Assembly (NCBI GenBank): GCA_029990205.1
Contig: JAPEKQ010000007.1
Location: 52,955 to 116,954 of the forward strand
Direction of reading: 5' to 3'
Origin: a bacterium
GTDB taxonomy: Bacteria; Joyebacterota; Joyebacteria; Joyebacterales; Joyebacteraceae
Length of the DNA: 64,000 nt
Below, piece after piece: positions 60,109 through 64,000 of the stretch; position 1 is the first letter of the stretch, and each line of letters begins with the position of its first letter. A program made the translations under genes and the position numbers. The notes beneath the pieces are model-generated. The model was not told where the DNA came from. It ran no database searches and saw only the letters and a program-made list of their open reading frames with translations.

Positions 60109-60240
60109 CCCCAGATGGCCCCGGGGTTCCGTGCAAGCTGCCCCGAGACCCGCACATATCCCTCCCTGATCGGTCCCTGATACAGTTTTTTCACGCACCT
60201 CGGCGGATTTCCGAGCACGGTCTCACGGCCGGGTTGACCG

Positions 60241-60270
60241 TTGACAACACCCCCCCGAAGGTGATATAAT
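60241..60270 (+). promoter_or_regulatory. Consensus sigma-70 promoter of the 926-residue secreted protein gene
   Basis: Perfect TTGACA (60241-60246) and perfect TATAAT (60265-60270) are spaced by 18 bp. A second TTGAC seven bases upstream overlaps. The predicted start is near 60277, leaving a leader of about 285 nt. This is among the strongest promoter matches in the window. Confidence 0.8.
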
Positions 60271-60276
60271 CCTACC

Positions 60277-60561
60277 CGAGTCGGGAAATAGGCGAAGCCG
60301 AAGTGCTGGTTCCGTCCCTACCGCCTGTGCGAGACCGGAAGGTTGTTGTGGGCGGGTAGTAGCGCGCTACCCGCAATAGACGGTCAAGAGGCCGTCCTTG
60401 CCACAAGTCTGGGATTGCGCAACTTCCATCAAGGCTACTCATTCGAACGCTCACGCTGGCCGTTTCCATGGCTGACATGCGTGGGGAACGGTCGGAGTGA
60501 GGAGCTGTCTTGAGAGAAGGATGGGCTGGATCACCTTCAGGCTAGAGGGGGGATTGAGCGA
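60277..60561 (+). promoter_or_regulatory. Long structured 5' leader
   Basis: No reading frame of note is present. The RNA can form GCGGGTAG/CTACCCGC around a 7-nt loop (near 60353-60375) and then a GACGG/CCGTC hairpin just after. GAGGGGG lies before the ATG at 60562. I could not match it to a known riboswitch class. It could be a regulatory or stabilising leader. Confidence 0.45.
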
Positions 60562-63342
60562 ATGAAAAGCAGAACACTGGTACTGCTGGTGCTGGGGGTT
60601 GTGCTGGTCGCTGGTTTGGCCGGGGCGAAGGGCCTCGACAACGCCGGTCTGGCCACGCATGTGCCCTCGCCGAAGGCACCGGTAGCCAGCAGCGATTTCG
60701 AGGGAGCACGTCTTGAGACTCTGTGGATCTTCGAGGCCGATTTCGAGGATCTGACCGGTGACAACGCCGGTTGGACGTCTCCTGACTTCTCCGGTACCGC
60801 TGCTCAGGAGAACTTTTGGCACATCGACACCATCCGTCTGACCGAGACGTACCTCGGCGACTACACGTGGTGGTGTGGTACGTACAATGAGTGCTGGCTT
60901 CAGCCGCGCGGTTACGCGAACGACTGGCTGATGCTGATGCATCGTGACTTTGAGCTGTCCAGCTGGAGTGTCTCGGGCGACGACGTCGTCCTCGACTTCG
61001 ACCAGCGGTTCGCGCTCGAGCACGACTACGATTACGGCTACGTCGACATCTCCGATGACGGTGGTTCGACGTGGACGACCATCTACACAGCGAACAACCC
61101 CGGCTTTGCCGGTAAGCCTGGTACTCCCAAGGACTGGGATTCGGACGCGGGCCATCAGTCGCTGAACATCTCGGCGTGGGCCGGTTCGGATGTCCGTCTT
61201 CGCTTCCGTGTCGAGACCGACGAGGCGTACTCAGCGCAGGACGAGTACAACAACGCCGGTATCAACTCGGTGCAGGACGGCGCCTGGCAGCTGGACAACT
61301 TCGACATCACGGTCAACACGGTCTCCGTGTGGTCCGACGATGTTGAGTCCGGCGACAATGGCTGGAATCACGATGACCTGACCGCTGCCGGTCAGACAGG
61401 TCTGACGTTCTACCGTGGTCTCTACGGCACGGAGTTCGAGACCGGTCGTGCGTTCACGTGTGAGAACCGTGTGGGCTGGATGATGGGCGCTGTCGACCCG
61501 TTCACCGGCATCATGATTGACGGGCAGTACACGTGGCTGATCTCGCCGCCGATCGACATCAGCGGCGCAGAGAAGCTCGTCGGCCTCTGGGACATGTGGG
61601 TCGACCTGCCGTACGAGTCGAACAACCGGTTCGACCTGTGGCTGGCTTCGAACGATCAGGAAGCCTGTGTCACGTCGCCCGACGGCTTCTCGGATGAGAA
61701 TCCGGGTGGTTGGTACGGCGGCCCGTTCTGGGGCGTCTGGGACGACGATTGGGATGCCTTCGCGGGCAACGACTGGCTCGCGATCGCGTGGCAGCTTGAG
61801 AATGGGGAAGCCGCCGCTCCGGGTACCCACATGGGTGGTATCTTCCTGCACAGGCAGAAGGTCGGTATCCCGTCTGGTGACCCCGGCACTGCGTTCACGT
61901 ACGGCAACTGGGACCGCTTCAACGACTGGTATGTCGAGCAGATGGCTGACGCCCTCCTCGACACCGCGCTGCTGGCGGTCAAGGACGACGACGATGTCGC
62001 GTCGCTGTTCCTCATGGCTTCGGATGATGATGGCGCCACGTGGGAGGCCTACTCCTGCCGCCGTCTGGATCCGCTCGGCAATGACTGGAACTGTCCGCCG
62101 CCGGTGAACCAGATGAACCCGCAGAGCGAGATTCACTACTACTTCGAGTCGGTCGACGGTGTCGGTACTGTTGCCACGTACCCGAGCACCGCTCCGGATG
62201 GTTACTTCGAGTTCTCGATTCTGCCGCTTGAGGCTACGGTGTCGAACCCCGGCCTGCTGCTTGTTGACAAGCACGGCCGTGCGACCCCGAGCGAGCAGCG
62301 CGACTACTTCCACAGCTCTGCGTACTACTACCGCGAGGCCCTGGGCATCCTGGGGTACGAGTGGGAAGAGTACGACGTGGAGGTTCCGTCCGGTACCGCG
62401 CAGTCCGAGGGCCCGGACACGATGGCGTACAAGTACTACGACACCATCGCGTGGATCACGAACCAGTTCGATTCGTTCACGTTCTGGGCTGAAGATCAGC
62501 AGAACGTCATCAACTGGCTCGCTGAAGGCGCGACGAAGGAGAGGAACTTCCTCGTCTCCGGTAACGACTGGGGCTATGACATGATGGCCTCGGCGAATGA
62601 GACGCTGGACTTCGTCACGACGTGGCTGGCCGTTGACTACGTGCAGAACGGTCTCGGCACGCCGCCGGCGGATACCCTTCCGACCCTGAAGGACAACCCC
62701 GGCGACTTCACATTCATGAGCAACGATGACGCCGCGTGCATCCTGCGCGGTGGCTGCCCGCAGATCGAGTACTTCGATGTCCTCGACGCGCAGGCTGGTG
62801 TCACCGGTGCTGAGGTTGTGGCTCTGTACGTGAAGGACGATGCGACTGAGCTGCCGGCCGGTGTTGCCTACACGCATCCGACGCTCATGTACCAGACGGT
62901 GGCTCTGGGCTTCGGCGTTGAGTTCATGATGGACAGCCTTGACCCGTCGACCGGGTACTACAACACCGGCCTCGCGGACAGGGTTGACCTGATGGGCAAC
63001 ATCATGACCTACCTGGCGCAGACGCCGGGTGGTCAGCCGACCGAGGTTGTGGACAGTGGTTTCAAGAACATGCTCTCGCATGCTCAGCCGAACCCGTTCA
63101 ACCCGGTCACCAAGATCGCCTACAGCGTCCGCGAGTCGGGTGCTGCGACGATCGAGGTCTACAACATCGCCGGTAAGGTCGTCCGTACGCTTCTCAGCAG
63201 CGAGCTGGAAGCCGGCGCGACGGGCTTCGTGGTGTGGGACGGTACGGATGATGCCGGTGCGAAGTGCGCCAGTGGCGTGTACTTCTACCGCATGACCGCT
63301 CCGAACTTCACCCAGAACCACAAGATGGTGATGCTGAAGTAA
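60562..63342 (+). CDS. Large secreted protein with FlgD/Por-type C-terminal domain
   Basis: This 926-residue protein has a signal peptide ending near LAGAKG. The first part has beta-sandwich modules like those following M6 immune inhibitor A peptidases (FEADFEDLTGDNAGWT, YVDISDDGGSTWTTIY, VRLRFRVETDEAY, GAWQLDNFDITV, then a second similar unit). A middle region (about 560-800) includes YYREALGILGYEWEEYDV and resembles a Rossmann-like flavodoxin/GATase-type domain. The end has AQPNPFNPVTKIAYSV and finishes QNHKMVMLK, the sorting type shared with the C25 peptidase. No peptidase active site is visible. Codon use favours GGT, GTT and CGT more than neighbours do, which together with the consensus promoter suggests high expression. 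Confidence 0.82.
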   Translation: MKSRTLVLLVLGVVLVAGLAGAKGLDNAGLATHVPSPKAPVASSDFEGARLETLWIFEADFEDLTGDNAGWTSPDFSGTAAQENFWHIDTIRLTETYLGDYTWWCGTYNECWLQPRGYANDWLMLMHRDFELSSWSVSGDDVVLDFDQRFALEHDYDYGYVDISDDGGSTWTTIYTANNPGFAGKPGTPKDWDSDAGHQSLNISAWAGSDVRLRFRVETDEAYSAQDEYNNAGINSVQDGAWQLDNFDITVNTVSVWSDDVESGDNGWNHDDLTAAGQTGLTFYRGLYGTEFETGRAFTCENRVGWMMGAVDPFTGIMIDGQYTWLISPPIDISGAEKLVGLWDMWVDLPYESNNRFDLWLASNDQEACVTSPDGFSDENPGGWYGGPFWGVWDDDWDAFAGNDWLAIAWQLENGEAAAPGTHMGGIFLHRQKVGIPSGDPGTAFTYGNWDRFNDWYVEQMADALLDTALLAVKDDDDVASLFLMASDDDGATWEAYSCRRLDPLGNDWNCPPPVNQMNPQSEIHYYFESVDGVGTVATYPSTAPDGYFEFSILPLEATVSNPGLLLVDKHGRATPSEQRDYFHSSAYYYREALGILGYEWEEYDVEVPSGTAQSEGPDTMAYKYYDTIAWITNQFDSFTFWAEDQQNVINWLAEGATKERNFLVSGNDWGYDMMASANETLDFVTTWLAVDYVQNGLGTPPADTLPTLKDNPGDFTFMSNDDAACILRGGCPQIEYFDVLDAQAGVTGAEVVALYVKDDATELPAGVAYTHPTLMYQTVALGFGVEFMMDSLDPSTGYYNTGLADRVDLMGNIMTYLAQTPGGQPTEVVDSGFKNMLSHAQPNPFNPVTKIAYSVRESGAATIEVYNIAGKVVRTLLSSELEAGATGFVVWDGTDDAGAKCASGVYFYRMTAPNFTQNHKMVMLK

Positions 63343-63367
63343 GGCTGCTGCCGAAGGCAACAGCTTG

Positions 63368-63428
63368 GCGTCTTCCTTCGGAGGACGCATAGGTACCAAG
63401 GGAGGGGGTCCACATCGTGGGCCCCCTC
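63368..63428 (+). terminator. Double hairpin terminator
   Basis: GCGTCTTCC/GGAGGACGC (63368-63388) with a TTC loop is followed by a 12-bp stem with one wobble, GAGGGGGTCCAC/GTGGGCCCCCTC (63402-63428), closed by ATC and followed by TTCG. Two stems in series after the stop should end transcription well. Confidence 0.7.
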
Positions 63429-63566
63429 TTCGCGTGGGGCACGGGGCGGATGGAGGCGTGCCGCGGCTCTAGCCAGAGAGGGGAACCCGTGTAACTCTGC
63501 GTAAACCGGATTCTTATAACTGAGCGTAAGTCACCTACTCCGCCGAAGTTACGGCGCGACTATCTC
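63429..63566. other. Intergenic DNA without recognised gene
   Basis: I see no gene. There is a near-repeat CTGCGTAAAC / CTGAGCGTAAGT around 63497-63530 and a 5-bp stem CGCCG/CGGCG at 63541-63556 just upstream of the next promoter; either could be a protein-binding site, but support is weak. Confidence 0.3.
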
Positions 63567-63595
63567 TTGACAAAACATTGTAATGGTAGTATACT
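63567..63595 (+). promoter_or_regulatory. Near-consensus sigma-70 promoter
   Basis: TTGACA (63567-63572) and TATACT (63590-63595) are spaced by exactly 17 bp. The region is locally AT-rich in an otherwise GC-rich sequence. The predicted start is near 63602. Confidence 0.8.
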
Positions 63596-63601
63596 AAAAT
63601 C

Positions 63602-63856
63602 GGTTCAGAGAGATGCGTCGGTTCGCTGGCGCTTCTTTCGGAATGAGGGCCAAGCGGGTGCGCTTGGAATGGAGTGCAGTGGGAGAACCCTAGGGGAGGG
63701 GTGATCAAGTTCTGCAGTACGGTAGCACCGCGGCGAACGGCCGCCGGTTGCGAACCGCGAGTGTCGCTGGGCTGGCAAAGCGTGACCCCACTGCGCGCGG
63801 AGGCCACCCGTTGAAGGTTGGGAGTGTTGGCGTTGTACCTCTCGAGGGAGGAACGA
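63602..63856 (+). promoter_or_regulatory. Long structured 5' leader
   Basis: About 255 nt with no convincing reading frame. CCAAGCG/CGCTTGG (63650-63667, GGTG loop) is a perfect 7-bp hairpin, and CGCGG/CCGCG frames a larger structure around 63730-63760. GGGAGGAA precedes the ATG at 63857. It is not clearly similar in sequence to the leader at 60277-60561, and I cannot name a riboswitch class. Confidence 0.45.
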
Positions 63857-64000
63857 ATGAAGAAGCTGGTCATTGCGTTGGCAGTTCTGGCGCTCTGTGC
63901 TGGTGTCGCCTCGGCGAAGCTGAACGTCGAGAACGCCACCGAGTTCACGGGCCCGAACCGTGCTAACACGCTTTACGCGTATTGGGACATGAGTGACGCC
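63857..64000 (+). CDS. Secreted protein, 3' end outside window
   Basis: Only the first 48 residues are present. They begin with a signal peptide (MKKLVIALAVLALCAGVASA), followed by KLNVENATEFTGPN and TLYAYWDMSD. GGGAGGAA lies 6 nt upstream of the ATG. The strong promoter and long leader match those of the preceding secreted protein gene, so another abundant exported protein is likely. Nothing can be said about its fold from this fragment. Confidence 0.75.
   Translation, partial: MKKLVIALAVLALCAGVASAKLNVENATEFTGPNRANTLYAYWDMSDA

Noticed and set aside
60277-60561. Cyclic-di-GMP (GEMM) riboswitch in the leader
   Set aside because: Some short similarities (GCGAAGCC and GGGTAG) exist, but the order and spacing of the GEMM core cannot be made to fit.
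1-64000. CRISPR arrays, tRNA or rRNA genes, insertion sequences, prophage
   Set aside because: I looked for spaced direct repeats, cloverleaf-like segments, terminal inverted repeats and transposase or integrase motifs and found none that hold up by eye; a tRNAscan and ISfinder search would be decisive.

Overview
The window is about 64 kb of GC-rich chromosomal DNA (roughly 64-65% GC by eye), densely packed with genes on both strands. I saw no insertion sequences, phage genes, CRISPR arrays, rRNA or tRNA genes. Several traits point to an uncultured bacterium of the FCB assemblage, such as Eisenbacteria, Krumholzibacteriota or Latescibacterota. Large secreted proteins end in FlgD/Por-type domains with a PNPFNP motif. 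There is a gingipain-like C25 peptidase and many lipoproteins. The threonyl-tRNA synthetase is of archaeal type. The phylum is an inference and was not tested.

Layout. 0-5 kb: a secreted 'asparagine synthetase B-like' protein cut by the left edge, a BamB-like propeller lipoprotein, and, convergent to them, a TPR-thioredoxin gene whose in-frame UGA stands where the first active-site cysteine should be (probable selenoprotein). Next comes endonuclease V. 5-10.6 kb: housekeeping genes (zinc ribbon protein, HAD hydrolase, acpS, nnr, M20 amidohydrolase, thiL). 10.6-15 kb: secreted beta-helix protein, C25 peptidase with a palindrome inside its promoter, and a frameshifted VanZ/YfiM-like protein. 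15-21.3 kb, minus strand: metallo-beta-lactamase-fold enzyme, archaeal-type thrS, a retropepsin-like lipoprotein, a second beta-helix protein, an ECF S component and an FmdE-family protein. 21.5-28.3 kb: a full NiFe-hydrogenase maturation set (hypF, C, D, E, A, B) with a DUF5674 pair inserted and no hydrogenase in view. 28.3-30.6 kb: cytochrome c maturation (ResB, CcsA) and VanZ. 30.6-35.7 kb: hisS, aspS and a membrane sulfatase. 36-37 kb: two envelope lipoproteins, one with LysM domains. 37.2-46.6 kb: phoH, 7TM-HD phosphodiesterase, ybeY, two CNNM/CorC proteins, DUF502, mgtE and recO. 46.7-49.7 kb: glyQ and glyS. 49.7-60.1 kb: six tandem paralogous alkaline-phosphatase-superfamily proteins (five lipoproteins, one probable pseudoenzyme) followed by a GT39 glycosyltransferase fused to TPRs. 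60-64 kb: two genes for secreted proteins, each behind a near-consensus sigma-70 promoter and a 255-285 nt leader.

How the genes fit together. Three themes stand out. The first is translation and core metabolism: three aminoacyl-tRNA synthetase systems plus ybeY, recO, acpS, nnr and thiL. The second is redox and metal biology: Hyp maturation, cytochrome c assembly, the probable Sec thioredoxin and Mg2+ transport. The third is envelope and secreted biology: the tandem phosphodiesterases with their glycosyltransferase, the sulfatase, beta-helix proteins, C25 peptidase and LysM lipoprotein. The observations most worth following are the UGA-containing TPR-thioredoxin with a SECIS-like hairpin, the six-gene phosphodiesterase array with its degenerate member, and the C-terminal tails shared between unrelated secreted proteins.
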